From NCBI GenBank assembly GCA_035696365.1, contig DASRQS010000009.1, positions 124,001 through 188,000 of the forward strand: a stretch of 64,000 nucleotides of DNA. Direction: 5' to 3'. Under the pieces are notes generated by a model. It did no database searches. It had not been told where the DNA came from and was given only the letters and a program-made list of their open reading frames with translations. The stretch is from JALYLC01 sp035696365 (GTDB lineage Bacteria > Actinomycetota > Thermoleophilia > Gaiellales > JALYLC01). A program made the position numbers and the translations under genes. This document shows, one piece after another, positions 15,720 to 24,607 of the stretch (the stretch's first letter is position 1; every line of letters begins with the position of its first letter).

Positions 15720-16128
15720 AGCCGTGTACGTGCTCCGCCCGATCGGACGCGTCGAATCGCCCCTGCGCGACCGCGACGCGGCGCCCAAGCAGGGCGACGA
15801 GGGGGCGCCCGAGGCCTGGCTCGTGTTCGACCGGGCCGTCTCCGAGGGCCTTCGCGACCTCGCTGTCGGGACCGACGTCATCGTCCTGACGTGGCTCGAT
15901 CGCGCGCGGCGGGAGGTGCTCCGCGTGCACCCGCGCGGCGACCCCGCGAATCCCGTGCAGGGCGTGTTCACGACGCGCTCGCCCGATCGCCCCAACCCCA
16001 TCGGCCTGCACCGGGTCGAGATCGTGGAGATCGAAGGCGAGAGGATGCGCGTGCGGAATCTCGAGGCGCTCGACGGCACGCCCATCCTCGACCTGAAGCC
16101 CGTGCTGGGCGACGTCGGGGATCGCTAA
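15712..16128 (+). CDS. TrmO-like tRNA N6-threonylcarbamoyladenosine methyltransferase
   Basis: 138 residues matching the TsaA/TrmO (YaeB) family: N-terminal YVLRPIGRVESPL, the signature TRSPDRPNPIGLHRVEI, and LEALDGTPILDLKP. The family uses S-adenosylmethionine to methylate t6A37 in some tRNAs. At 138 residues it is a minimal version without the C-terminal extension of E. coli TrmO. ATG 15712 lies inside the end of the VOC gene. It converges on the sigma factor gene with a four-base overlap of stop codons. Confidence 0.85.
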   Translation: MAEAVYVLRPIGRVESPLRDRDAAPKQGDEGAPEAWLVFDRAVSEGLRDLAVGTDVIVLTWLDRARREVLRVHPRGDPANPVQGVFTTRSPDRPNPIGLHRVEIVEIEGERMRVRNLEALDGTPILDLKPVLGDVGDR

Positions 16129-17363
16129 CCGAGCTCGGCCAGCCGGCGCGCCAGGAAGCCGCGCTCCCCGGGGTTGCGCGTGAGCTCGAGCGCGCGCTCG
16201 TAGGCCGCTCGTGCGGCCGCTGCGTCCCCGAAACGGCGCTGCACGTCGGCGCAAGCCGCCTGGAACGGTGCGTACTCCGCCAGCTCGCCTTCCAGCGCCT
16301 CGAGTAGCGGCAGCGCGCTTTCGGGGTCCTCGGCGAACGAGACCGCGACAGCGCGGTTGAGCTCCACCACCGGGGACGGGTCGGAACGCGCGAGCAGCCC
16401 GTAGAGCGCGGCGATCTGCTCCCAGTCGGTGTCGGCGTAGGCCGGCGCCAGCGAATGCAGCGATGAAATGGCGGCGTGCAATGCGTACGGACCCGGTCCC
16501 TGAGCCAGCGCGCCGCGCACGAGCTGGTCGGCCTCGCTCACGGCCGCGGCGTCGTAGAGCGAGCGATCGTGCTCCTCGAGCGTGACGTAGTTGCCGGCGG
16601 CGTCATAGCGGGCCGCGCGGCGCGCGTCGGTCGACAGGCAAAGGGCGAGTAGCCCCCGCGCCTCGGTCTCGTCGGGCATGAGCCGAGCCAGCACGCGCGC
16701 GAGCCGAATGGCCTCCACGCACAGCTCGGCGCGCACGGCCTGCTCGCCGGCCGTCGCCGAGTACCCCTCGTTGAACACGAGGTAGACGACGGCCAGCACG
16801 GCGCCCAGCCGCTCGGGCAACTCATGATCGGGCGGGACGTCGACGCTCACCCGGCCCTCGCGCAACGTCCGCTTGGCGCGCACGAGGCGCTGCGCGATCG
16901 CGGGTGGTGTCGAAAGCAGCGCGCGGGCGAGCTCCTCGACGGTCAGGCCGCCGACGAGGCGCAGCGTCAACGCGACGCTCGCCTCGGGCGCGAGCGACGG
17001 ATGGCAACACGCGAACATGAGGCCCAAGCGCTCGTCGGGGATCGAGGAGTCGCGCTCGGGCTCGATCGCGCGCCGCAGCGCCTCCAGCTCGACGGCCTGG
17101 CGCTCGCGCTCGCTCGCCATGCGCCGCCGCCGCAGCCGGTCGATCGCTCGGTTGCGCGCCGTGCGGATGATCCAGGCGCCAGGGTCGTCCGGCAGGCCGT
17201 CGCGCGGCCAGCGCTCGACCGCGGTGGCGAAGGCGTCCTGGACGACCTCCTCGGCCAGGTCGAGATCGCCGATGCTGCGCGCGAGGACACCGACGGCCCG
17301 GCCGAACCACTCCCGGTAGAGCCAGCCGATGGCCTCGCGCTGCAGCGGCGGCGGCGTGCTCAC
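16125..17363 (-). CDS. ECF sigma factor with C-terminal helical extension (ECF42-like)
   Basis: 412 residues. Sigma region 2 (LAEEVVQDAFATAVERWP) and region 4 (LTVEELARALLSTPPAIAQRLVRAKRTLRE) are followed by a TPR-like C-terminal domain of about 230 residues (ARYDAAGNYVTLEEHDRSL, VVELNRAVAVSFAEDPE). This layout and pairing with a DGPF protein match the ECF42 group, which lacks an anti-sigma factor and is believed to be controlled through its extension. GTG 17363 overlaps the DGPF gene stop (GTGA). Confidence 0.92.
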   Translation of the reverse strand: MSTPPPLQREAIGWLYREWFGRAVGVLARSIGDLDLAEEVVQDAFATAVERWPRDGLPDDPGAWIIRTARNRAIDRLRRRRMASERERQAVELEALRRAIEPERDSSIPDERLGLMFACCHPSLAPEASVALTLRLVGGLTVEELARALLSTPPAIAQRLVRAKRTLREGRVSVDVPPDHELPERLGAVLAVVYLVFNEGYSATAGEQAVRAELCVEAIRLARVLARLMPDETEARGLLALCLSTDARRAARYDAAGNYVTLEEHDRSLYDAAAVSEADQLVRGALAQGPGPYALHAAISSLHSLAPAYADTDWEQIAALYGLLARSDPSPVVELNRAVAVSFAEDPESALPLLEALEGELAEYAPFQAACADVQRRFGDAAAARAAYERALELTRNPGERGFLARRLAELG

Positions 17364-17707
17364 ATCTCCGCGATGGGCCGGACCTCGATGGCGCCGAAGC
17401 GGGCGCTGGGAATGCGCGCCGCCGCGTCGAGGGCCTGGTCGAGCGTCTCGCAATCGATGACGTAGTAGCCGCCGACGATCTCCTTGGTCTCGGCGAACGG
17501 CCCGTCGGCCACGATGCGCTCGCCGTCCCGCACGCGCACGGTGTGCGCGGCGTCACGGCCCTGCAACGGCTGGCCGTCGACGAAGATCCCCTCGTCGCGG
17601 ATCGCGGCGGAGTAGGCAAAGTACTCGCCCATGACCGCATTGACCTGTTCCTCGCTCATCCCTGCCCAGGCATTCGGATCGTCATGGATCAGAAGCATGT
17701 ATTGCAC
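17360..17707 (-). CDS. DGPF/YciI-family protein
   Basis: 115 residues: QYMLLIHDDPNAWAGMSEE at the N-terminus, VADGPFAETKEIVGGYYVID (the DGPF motif), and a C-terminal AIEVRPI strand. This ferredoxin-like fold protein is the standard partner of ECF42 sigma factors; its role is unsettled. GTG 17707 has AAGGAG eight bases upstream. The following 163-base gap to 17870 contains no gene that I can support. Confidence 0.9.
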   Translation of the reverse strand: MQYMLLIHDDPNAWAGMSEEQVNAVMGEYFAYSAAIRDEGIFVDGQPLQGRDAAHTVRVRDGERIVADGPFAETKEIVGGYYVIDCETLDQALDAAARIPSARFGAIEVRPIAEM

Positions 17708-17870
17708 GGTGGTGCTCCTTGCTCGCGGAGTGGTGACAGTAGCGAGGACGAACGGAGCAACCGGGAATCGACAGGCCGGCGTCAGGTGGCGCGCGCCACG
17801 AGCGTCTTCGCCCACACGATCTCGTTCGGGAACATCGTCGGCACCCAAGCGAGCTGCTGGAGCGCAACCC

Positions 17871-18815
17871 CTACCCCGTGGCGAAGAGATCCGCCGGAAG
17901 CGCCGCATCGTCGAGGGCGACCGCCGCCGCACCGCCCTCGTCCAGCGCAGCCAGGAGCGCGCCGTGAGCAGGCTCGCGGCGGGCGCGGATCAGCTCGCTG
18001 CCCGGCAGCTCCGCGGCCAGGGCGTCGACGAGCAGCAAGGACGGGTGGCGCATGACGCCACCGGAGAGCGTGAGCGGGGTCGGCTCGCCGAGCCCGCTCT
18101 TGCGCGCGGCGACCCGCAGGTAGGCGGCGTTCTCCCGCACGACCCAGTGCAGGCGCTCGAGCGCCAGCTCGTCGCCCTCGGAGGCGCAGTCGAGCAGGAG
18201 GCCGCCCAGCGAGACGCGTGCCGGATGCGGCTTGCGGCCCGTGAGGCGCTCGATCGCACCGATGGCGTCGGCCGTCCCGAAGGCCGCCGCCACCCGAGCC
18301 GACAGCGCACTCGGCGGCAGCATTCCGAGCTCGCTGCGCACCGCCGCATCGAGCACCGCGCGGGTGAGGTCGATCGTGAACGAGGGTGCGGCGTTCCAGC
18401 TGACGTGCCAGAGGCGGCCGTCGCGTGCGCGCGCTCCGAGCGCCGTCCCCGTGCCGACCACGAGCGAGCAGCCGACGCCGTCGGCCGGGCCGCAGCGGAT
18501 GGCTCCGATCGCATCGTTGACGACGACGGTGCGCCCCGCCGGGATGCGGCGCGACAACTCCTGCTCGTAGAAGGCGATGTCGACGGGCCAGTCGGCGCCC
18601 GCCAGCGAGTAGTAGGCGCAGGCGACCTCGCCGCCGCCGGCCGCGGCGATCGCAGCGGTCGCCGCGCGCACGATCTCGCCCGCTGCCGCCAGCGGATCGG
18701 CCACGGAGTAGACGTCGCTGCAGCCGGTGCGCGCGTGTCCGGCGATGCGCCCGTCCGCTCCGCAGACGAGCGCGATCGTCTTGGTGTTGCCACCGTCGAC
18801 CCCGAGGTAGAGCAC
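17871..18815 (-). CDS. BadF/BadG-type ATPase, probable N-acetylglucosamine kinase
   Basis: 314 residues of the ASKHA fold: phosphate-1 LGVDGGNTKT, a phosphate-2 region with VVGTGTALGARA, the substrate-side VVNDA, and an adenosine motif LTLSGGVMRHPSLL. Kinases of this group phosphorylate GlcNAc or related sugars. It is the last gene of a three-gene minus-strand operon; GTG 18815 is five bases from the upstream stop. Substrate is inferred from the neighbours (GH4 glycosidase, NagB homologues), not from binding-site residues. Confidence 0.8.
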   Translation of the reverse strand: MLYLGVDGGNTKTIALVCGADGRIAGHARTGCSDVYSVADPLAAAGEIVRAATAAIAAAGGGEVACAYYSLAGADWPVDIAFYEQELSRRIPAGRTVVVNDAIGAIRCGPADGVGCSLVVGTGTALGARARDGRLWHVSWNAAPSFTIDLTRAVLDAAVRSELGMLPPSALSARVAAAFGTADAIGAIERLTGRKPHPARVSLGGLLLDCASEGDELALERLHWVVRENAAYLRVAARKSGLGEPTPLTLSGGVMRHPSLLLVDALAAELPGSELIRARREPAHGALLAALDEGGAAAVALDDAALPADLFATG

Positions 18816-18820
18816 GTGGG

Positions 18821-20134
18821 CTACGCCCGCAGCAGACGCTCGGGGAGATGTTCGCGGTGTGCCATCGCGAGCTCGTCGTAGACGCGCTCGGTGCGGTCGA
18901 GGTCGACCATCAGCGGGTGCGCGGCGAGCGCGCGAATGGCGTCGAGCCGCGTGCCCGACCAGGCGGCGTCGGCCGCCAGGGCCTGGTACTCGCCCAGCTC
19001 GTGCACGAGCCCGCGCACGTGCGCGGGTAGAGGCGCCGGCACACTCAGTGGCCGGATCCAGCCGTCCGGGCCGCCGCAGCGTCCGAGCAACTCGACCACG
19101 AGCGTCTCGTCGAAGCCGGGCAGGGCCCCTCCGGCGTTCGGGACGTTGACGGTGAGCACCTCGTCCTTCTCGTTGAAGACGGCATCCATGGCGTCGATCG
19201 CGAGCTCGAGCTCGTGGATGCCGCCGCGCGAGAACTTCGGATCGAGCTGCGGATCGTCGCTCTCGGCCTGCTCGGCGTAGTGCTCCCAGTAGCCGGTCGA
19301 CCAGCCGAGGATGTCCTCGGCGCGCGTCGTGGGCTTGGCCTGCAACTCGGCGAGCACCTCGTCCTGGCAGTAGTAGTACTGGAAGTAGTCGGCGGGAATG
19401 GAGTCCATCTCGGCCGCGATCCGCAGCTGCCTGCGCAGGCCGCCGGTCAGCTCGGGATCGTCCTTGCGCCGCTCCCAGGCCTCGGACACGAACGGCATCG
19501 CGTCCATGCCCTTGTACTCGTGCACGACGCTCCAGCAGGCGTGGTTGAGCCCGACCATGACGGTCTCCAGCTCGCCGCGCTCGAGCCCCGCGGCCTTGGC
19601 GATCTGGTCGGCGAAGTAGATCGGCCCCTCGCAGAGCGAGACGAAGGGGATGTCGGAATGCGTCGTCACCGCCTGCGCCAGCACGTTGACGGGGTTCGTG
19701 TAGTTGAAGATGCGCGCCTTCGGGCAGACATCCTCGACGTCATCGAGGATGCCCTGCATGGCGTGGATCGCGCGCAGCGCCATGAAGAAGCCGCCCGGGC
19801 CCTGCGTCTCCTGGCCGATGATGCCGTGCTTGAGCGGGATGCGCTCGTCGAGCACGCGCGCCGCGAAGCCGCCGGGCCGATAGCTCGAGAGAATCGCATC
19901 GCAGTCGGTGAGGCCTGCGCGTCTATCGGTGGTTGCCTCGATCGTGAGGTCGAGGCCGCGCGCCTTGGCCATGCGCTCCGACAGCCGGCGGATCAGGTCG
20001 AGCCGATCGGGGTCGAGATCGACGAGCACGACCTCCGAGCCCTCGAAGTTCTCGCCCTGATGGATGAAGCTCGCCATGGTGCCGGCTCCACGCGTGGAGC
20101 CGCCGCCGATGTACGCCATCTTGATGCGTGCCAT
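18821..20134 (-). CDS. Glycoside hydrolase family 4
   Basis: 437 residues. N-terminal NAD+-binding Rossmann motif (KMAYIGGGSTRG), then GIIGQETQGPGGFFMALRAI, NYTNPV (145-149 region), C168 in SLCEGP and H198 in GLNHACW, the cysteine/histidine pair that holds Mn2+ in GH4. GH4 enzymes cleave glycosides by an oxidation-elimination route using NAD+ and a divalent metal. Whether it prefers alpha- or beta-linked, or phosphorylated, sugars cannot be decided here. ATG 20134 follows GGGAGG with six-base spacing. Confidence 0.92.
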   Translation of the reverse strand: MARIKMAYIGGGSTRGAGTMASFIHQGENFEGSEVVLVDLDPDRLDLIRRLSERMAKARGLDLTIEATTDRRAGLTDCDAILSSYRPGGFAARVLDERIPLKHGIIGQETQGPGGFFMALRAIHAMQGILDDVEDVCPKARIFNYTNPVNVLAQAVTTHSDIPFVSLCEGPIYFADQIAKAAGLERGELETVMVGLNHACWSVVHEYKGMDAMPFVSEAWERRKDDPELTGGLRRQLRIAAEMDSIPADYFQYYYCQDEVLAELQAKPTTRAEDILGWSTGYWEHYAEQAESDDPQLDPKFSRGGIHELELAIDAMDAVFNEKDEVLTVNVPNAGGALPGFDETLVVELLGRCGGPDGWIRPLSVPAPLPAHVRGLVHELGEYQALAADAAWSGTRLDAIRALAAHPLMVDLDRTERVYDELAMAHREHLPERLLRA

Positions 20135-20136
20135 CC

Positions 20137-21261
20137 TCAACCTCCCTGGATCAACGTCGAGCGCGGGTCGTGCACGCGGTGCCCGCCCAGGCGCAACTCC
20201 ACTGTCGAGTAGACCGGGCGCGGGAAGTCGCTCGTGATCTCCCGCGCGCGGCCGTCCACGGCTGCAGCCTTGGCGGCCAGCATGATCTCGAGCGCGTGGT
20301 AGGCGTGCTCGGGCCGGATCACGGGCTCATAGTCGTGCTCGATGCAGGAGAGGAGATGCCGCAGACCCTCCGTCCACTGCCAGCCGGGATCGCTCTCGGG
20401 GAAGAGCTCCCAGGAGCCGGAGCTGTTGCGCCAGAGCTCGTAGCCCTCGGGCGCCCAGTCGTCGCCCAGCATCTGCAGTACGCCCTCGCTCCCGTACAGC
20501 TCGAGCGCAGGCGAGCGGTACTTCTGCATGGTGAAGCCCGTCGTCACCGAGGCGAAGCGGGCCTCGCCGAAATCCATCAGCACGTGTGCGTTGTCCTCGG
20601 CCTTCACGCGCAGGAGCTCGCCCTCGACCACGCGCTCGGGAATGGCCACGCCGGCCATCGCCGTGACGCGCCGGGCCGGGCCGAAGAGCCCGCACAGCGC
20701 GGTGACGTTGTAGACGCCCAGGTCGAAGAGCGCGCCGCCTCCGCGCTCGTAGAACCAGCGCCCCCAGTCCGGCCCGGACCAGCCGTAGCGCGCCCGCGCC
20801 AGCAAGAGCGGACCGATCTCGCCGGCCTCGACGCGCCCGAGCACCGCCCGGTAGGTGGGCGAGAGCAGGATGTGGGGCGCGCACACGAGATGACCGGGGG
20901 ACTCGGCTGCGAGCTGCATGAGCGCGGCGGCCTCGCCCAGCGACGTCGCCATCGGCTTCTCGACCAGCACGTGCTTGCCGGCCAACAACCCGGCGCTCGC
21001 GAGCGGCCCGTGCTCGTTCATGCTCGTGAGCACGAGCACGACGTCGACCTCGTCGCTCTCGATCACGGCCTCCGGGCCACGCAGGCCGGGGTCGAGATCG
21101 AGCCGGATCCCGGCCGCGCGGCGCTTGCCCTCGTCGATGTCGTAGACAGCCGTGACCCGAGCGCGGCCCGCCGAGGCGAGGCGCTCGATCATGCCCATGT
21201 AGGGGCCGTAGAACACGCTCCCCAAACCGAGCACGCCGATCCGGATGGCCGCCTCGCTCAC
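20137..21261 (-). CDS. Gfo/Idh/MocA-family oxidoreductase
   Basis: 374 residues. N-terminal NAD(P)-binding motif IRIGVLGLGSVFYG, the conserved EKPMATS motif at the end of the Rossmann domain, then the alpha/beta substrate domain (GGGALFDLGVYNV with the family's DxGxH-like position as DLGVY). It is the first gene of the operon gfo-GH4-kinase; its stop is two bases from the GH4 ATG. GTG 21261. It probably oxidises or epimerises a sugar released by the pathway; the substrate is unknown. Confidence 0.9.
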   Translation of the reverse strand: MSEAAIRIGVLGLGSVFYGPYMGMIERLASAGRARVTAVYDIDEGKRRAAGIRLDLDPGLRGPEAVIESDEVDVVLVLTSMNEHGPLASAGLLAGKHVLVEKPMATSLGEAAALMQLAAESPGHLVCAPHILLSPTYRAVLGRVEAGEIGPLLLARARYGWSGPDWGRWFYERGGGALFDLGVYNVTALCGLFGPARRVTAMAGVAIPERVVEGELLRVKAEDNAHVLMDFGEARFASVTTGFTMQKYRSPALELYGSEGVLQMLGDDWAPEGYELWRNSSGSWELFPESDPGWQWTEGLRHLLSCIEHDYEPVIRPEHAYHALEIMLAAKAAAVDGRAREITSDFPRPVYSTVELRLGGHRVHDPRSTLIQGG

Positions 21262-21313
21262 GGCCGCGACGCTAGCACAGCACCCCAATCCGGCCCGCTG
21301 GGCCCCGGCGTTC

Positions 21314-21348
21314 TAACCGGCGGCGGCCGTCGATCGTCGTAACCGGCG
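21314..21348. repeat. Direct repeat TAACCGGCG in the divergent promoter region
   Basis: TAACCGGCG occurs at 21314 and again at 21340, 26 bases apart (start to start), between the divergent oxidoreductase and importer operons. A regulator site is possible; nothing proves it. Confidence 0.3.
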
Positions 21349-21377
21349 CCGGGTCGGGCCGGCCCGCACATTCGGCG

Positions 21378-21383
21378 TATACT
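21378..21383 (+). promoter_or_regulatory. Possible -10 element of the importer operon
   Basis: TATACT stands 40 bases before the ATG of the solute-binding protein. No good -35 is found at 17 bases upstream, so an activator or a weak promoter is likely if this is used. Confidence 0.4.
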
Positions 21384-21422
21384 CGCCGCCTTAGCCTCAG
21401 GCCCCGAAAAGCAGGGAGCAGC

Positions 21423-22802
21423 ATGGAGAACCGTGGAAGAGGACGCCTGCACGGCGTCGCCGTCCTTGCGGCGCTCGCGGCCGTCGCCGCGATCGCAGCC
21501 GTGTGGACGGGCACCTCGGCGGCCAGCTCGAAGGCAGCCACCAACCCGTTCGCGCACTACGGCAACATCACGCTCAACGTCTGGTCGGCCGACAATCAGG
21601 ACCCGGGGCCAAAGCCGGTCATCGAGGGGCTTGCGAAGACCTTCGAGAAGAAGTATCCGAACGTCACCATCAAGCTGAAGTTCTACGACTTCAACAGCTT
21701 CATCAAGATCCTCAAGCTCTCGCTCAACAGCGCCAACTCGCCGGACGTGACCGAGGGCAACCAGGGCTACGGCATGGACAGCCTGCTGGTCAAGGCGAAG
21801 CTGATCAAGAACCTGGATCCCTACGCCGCGAAGTACGGCTGGAACAAGTACTACCCGCCGGGCACGGCGCAGCAGTTCCGGTGGACGCCGGACGGCAAGA
21901 CGTACGGCAAGGGCAACCTCTGGGGGGTCGGCCAGTTCGGGCAGTCGGTCGGCGTCTTCTACAACAAGACGCTGCTCAAGAAGTACGGCGGCGATCCGGC
22001 CAGCATGCCGAAGACGTTCGCCGACTTCAGCAAGCTGCTGGGGACGCTGCGCGCCAAGGCGCCCTCGAGCATGCCGATCATCGAGCTCGGCAACAAGGAC
22101 GGCTACGAGTCGCTGCACGACTTCGGCATGGTGCAGGGCGCGTACGTCACGGGCCAGTTCATGCGCAACTGGATCTTCCACGTCCCGGGCAGCAACTACG
22201 AGGCCCCGGCCAACATCAAGGCGCTGACGGAGTTCCAGAGGTGGTTCAAGGCCGGCTATTTCGGCAGTGACTACAACGCCGTGGGCGAGAACGACGCCTC
22301 GGCCGCGTTCGCCAAGGGCAAGGGCATCTTCTACCTGGGTGGCAACTGGCAGGCTCAGGTCATCCAGTCCGGCCTCAAGGGCAACGTCGGGTTCATGGAC
22401 ATGCCGCCCGGTCCCAGCGGCAAGTACGTCTCCATCGGCGCGACGAGCCTGCCCTGGCACATCTCGGCGAGGACGAAGTACGCCGACGTCGGAGCGTCCT
22501 TCATCAACTGGCTGATCTCCTCGAAGGGCTCGGCACAGATGATGTACGCCCAGAACCAGATCCCGGCGATCACGGGCGCTCCCGCTGCGCAGGGGAACCC
22601 CTATCTCAGCTCCATCGCGACCGGCTGGAAGCAGCTCGTCAAGAGCAACGGGCTGACGCTCTATCCCGACTGGGCGTCGGACACGATGCTCACCACGATG
22701 GGCCAGGAGTTCCAGAAGATGATCGCGCAACGCCAGTCGGCTCCGGATACGGCCAAGGCCATCCAGGCCGACTGGGCGAAGTTCGACCAGACGATCAAGT
22801 GA
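21423..22802 (+). CDS. Carbohydrate ABC transporter, substrate-binding protein
   Basis: 459 residues. An N-terminal hydrophobic segment (about 10-30) serves as signal or anchor; no lipobox cysteine is seen. The rest is an SBP_bac_1 (family 1) fold: NITLNVWSADNQ, FEKKYPNVTIKLKFYDFNSF, a middle GKGIFYLGGNWQAQV, then FINWLISSKG. AGGGAGC precedes ATG 21423. Its stop overlaps the next gene. The CUT1 arrangement (SBP, two permeases) fits oligosaccharide uptake. No ATPase gene follows; a shared UgpC/MsmK-type ATPase such as that at 63761 could serve. Confidence 0.93.
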   Translation: MENRGRGRLHGVAVLAALAAVAAIAAVWTGTSAASSKAATNPFAHYGNITLNVWSADNQDPGPKPVIEGLAKTFEKKYPNVTIKLKFYDFNSFIKILKLSLNSANSPDVTEGNQGYGMDSLLVKAKLIKNLDPYAAKYGWNKYYPPGTAQQFRWTPDGKTYGKGNLWGVGQFGQSVGVFYNKTLLKKYGGDPASMPKTFADFSKLLGTLRAKAPSSMPIIELGNKDGYESLHDFGMVQGAYVTGQFMRNWIFHVPGSNYEAPANIKALTEFQRWFKAGYFGSDYNAVGENDASAAFAKGKGIFYLGGNWQAQVIQSGLKGNVGFMDMPPGPSGKYVSIGATSLPWHISARTKYADVGASFINWLISSKGSAQMMYAQNQIPAITGAPAAQGNPYLSSIATGWKQLVKSNGLTLYPDWASDTMLTTMGQEFQKMIAQRQSAPDTAKAIQADWAKFDQTIK

Positions 22803-23767
22803 GCGAGGCCTCTCCGGCGAGAGAGGCCATACCGACCGCCAAGCGCGCCCGGGAGTTGCCCGGGCGCGCTGAGGCGGTCCGGAGCCGCACCACGGGACGG
22901 GCGCCCGGCGAGCCGCGCCGCGTCGCCTACCTCTACATCCTGCCGGGGCTGTCCGTCTATCTGGCCTTCACGTTCTTCCCGCTTCTGCAGACGGTGCGGC
23001 TCTCGTTCTTCCAGTGGGACGGCATCACGCCGCAGAAGTGGATCGGCTTCGACAACTACCGCGAGCTCTACCACACGCCCGAGATCCGGGGCGCTTTCCA
23101 GCACTCGGTCGAGCTGATCCTCTTCTACGCGGTCTTCTCGATCGTGATCGGCTTGTTCCTCACGGCCCTTCTGACGCGCTTCCGCGTGCGCGGTTTCCTG
23201 TTCTTCCGCACGGTGCTGTTCATGCCGCAGACGATCGCCACCGTCGTCGTCGCGCAGGCGTTCGTCTGGATCTACGACCCTGCGGGCCCGCTCGACTCGA
23301 TCCTGCACAAGGTCGGCCTGGGCTTCCTCGCGAAGACGTGGCTGGGCGACTTCAACTGGGCGCTCCCGGCGGTGGGCCTGATCGGCACCTGGCTCACGTT
23401 CGGCCTCTGCATCGTGCTCTTCCTCGCCGGCGCCCAGCGCATCCCCACCGAGCTCTATGAGGCCGCGCGTGTGGACGGCGCAGGGTTCGTGCGCGAGTTC
23501 TTCGCCGTCACGCTGCCGGGCCTGCGCAACGAAGTCGTGGTGGCGGCCACGCTCACCACCATCACCGCGCTGCGCAACTTCGACATCATCTACAACACCA
23601 CGGCGGGCGGTCCGGGCGGCGAGACCGCGGTCCCGTCGTGGCTGATGTTCCAGAACGCGTTCTCGTACAGCCGCGTCGGATTCGCCGCCTCGATCGCGGT
23701 CGTCCTCACGGTCATCATCACGTGCGTCGCGCTGCTCATCGGCCAGCTTTCGAGGTCGAGTGCATGA
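22799..23767 (+). CDS. Carbohydrate ABC transporter permease 1 (MalF type)
   Basis: 322 residues with an extended basic N-terminus (about 40) and six membrane helices. The EAA loop that contacts the ATPase reads YEAARVDGAGFVREFFAVTLPGL. Family: binding-protein-dependent CUT1 inner-membrane component. GTG 22799 overlaps the SBP stop and the end overlaps permease 2 (ATGA). Confidence 0.95.
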   Translation: MSEASPAREAIPTAKRARELPGRAEAVRSRTTGRAPGEPRRVAYLYILPGLSVYLAFTFFPLLQTVRLSFFQWDGITPQKWIGFDNYRELYHTPEIRGAFQHSVELILFYAVFSIVIGLFLTALLTRFRVRGFLFFRTVLFMPQTIATVVVAQAFVWIYDPAGPLDSILHKVGLGFLAKTWLGDFNWALPAVGLIGTWLTFGLCIVLFLAGAQRIPTELYEAARVDGAGFVREFFAVTLPGLRNEVVVAATLTTITALRNFDIIYNTTAGGPGGETAVPSWLMFQNAFSYSRVGFAASIAVVLTVIITCVALLIGQLSRSSA

Positions 23768-24603
23768 CGGCACGGATCGACCGCTACACCACCTACGTCG
23801 TGCTGATCGCGTTCTCGCTGCTCGCGATCTATCCGATGGTGTCGATCCTCTTCCTGGCCTTCCACAAGAAGACCGATCTCGTCACGGGCTTCTCGCTGCC
23901 GACCACCTTCAGCCCGCAGACGTTCGTCGATGCCTGGAACGAAGGCAGCTTCGGCCAGGGCATGTGGGGCAGCTTCCTCGTCGCCGCGACGGTGACCGTC
24001 GTGTCTGCCGTGCTCTCCCTGTTCACCGGCTACGCCTTCGGCACCATGCGCTTCCGCGGCTCCGGGCTGCTGTTCAACCTGATCGTGGTCGGGCTGATCT
24101 TCCCCTACGAGGCGACGGTCATCCCGCTCTACTACGACTTCCTCAACTACCACCCGGCCGGGATCAACCTGGCGGGGTCGTACTGGGCGCTGATCCTGCC
24201 GCAGATCGGTCAATCGGTCACGCTGGGGACGTTCTGGATGCGCGCGTTCTTCCTCAGCACGCCGAAGGCGCTCGTCGAGGCGGGCCGCATAGACGGTGCC
24301 GATTCGTTCCGCATCCTCCGAAGCATCCTGCTGCCCCAGGCGAGGCCGGCGCTGCTCACGCTCTGCCTGCTCGTGTTCATGTACACCTGGAACGAGTTCC
24401 TGCTGGCCCTTGTGCTGCTCGCGGGTTCCAACAACACCACCGCGCCGCTCGGCCTCTCCTTCTTCGCCGGCGCAGTGCGCGGCTCCGACCCGACCAAGGT
24501 CGCAGCCGCATCCGTGCTCGTCGCGGCTCCCGTCGTTCTCGTCTACCTCTTCCTGCAGCGGCACTTCATCCGCGGCGTGCTCGCCGGCGCGATCAAGGAG
24601 TGA
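23764..24603 (+). CDS. Carbohydrate ABC transporter permease 2 (MalG type)
   Basis: 279 residues, six membrane helices, EAA loop VEAGRIDGADSFRILRSILLP, and the MalG-like ending FLQRHFIRGVLAGAIKE. It starts at ATG 23764 inside permease 1's stop and forms the channel with it. Confidence 0.95.
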   Translation: MTARIDRYTTYVVLIAFSLLAIYPMVSILFLAFHKKTDLVTGFSLPTTFSPQTFVDAWNEGSFGQGMWGSFLVAATVTVVSAVLSLFTGYAFGTMRFRGSGLLFNLIVVGLIFPYEATVIPLYYDFLNYHPAGINLAGSYWALILPQIGQSVTLGTFWMRAFFLSTPKALVEAGRIDGADSFRILRSILLPQARPALLTLCLLVFMYTWNEFLLALVLLAGSNNTTAPLGLSFFAGAVRGSDPTKVAAASVLVAAPVVLVYLFLQRHFIRGVLAGAIKE

Positions 24604-24607
24604 CGCG

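Noticed and set aside
17784..17870. Minus-strand reading VGVALQQLAWVPTMF then NEIVWAKTLVARAT, just after the kinase
   Set aside because: It looks protein-like but is at most a 29-residue fragment with no start signal or recognised homologue; it may be a remnant, yet I cannot support a gene.
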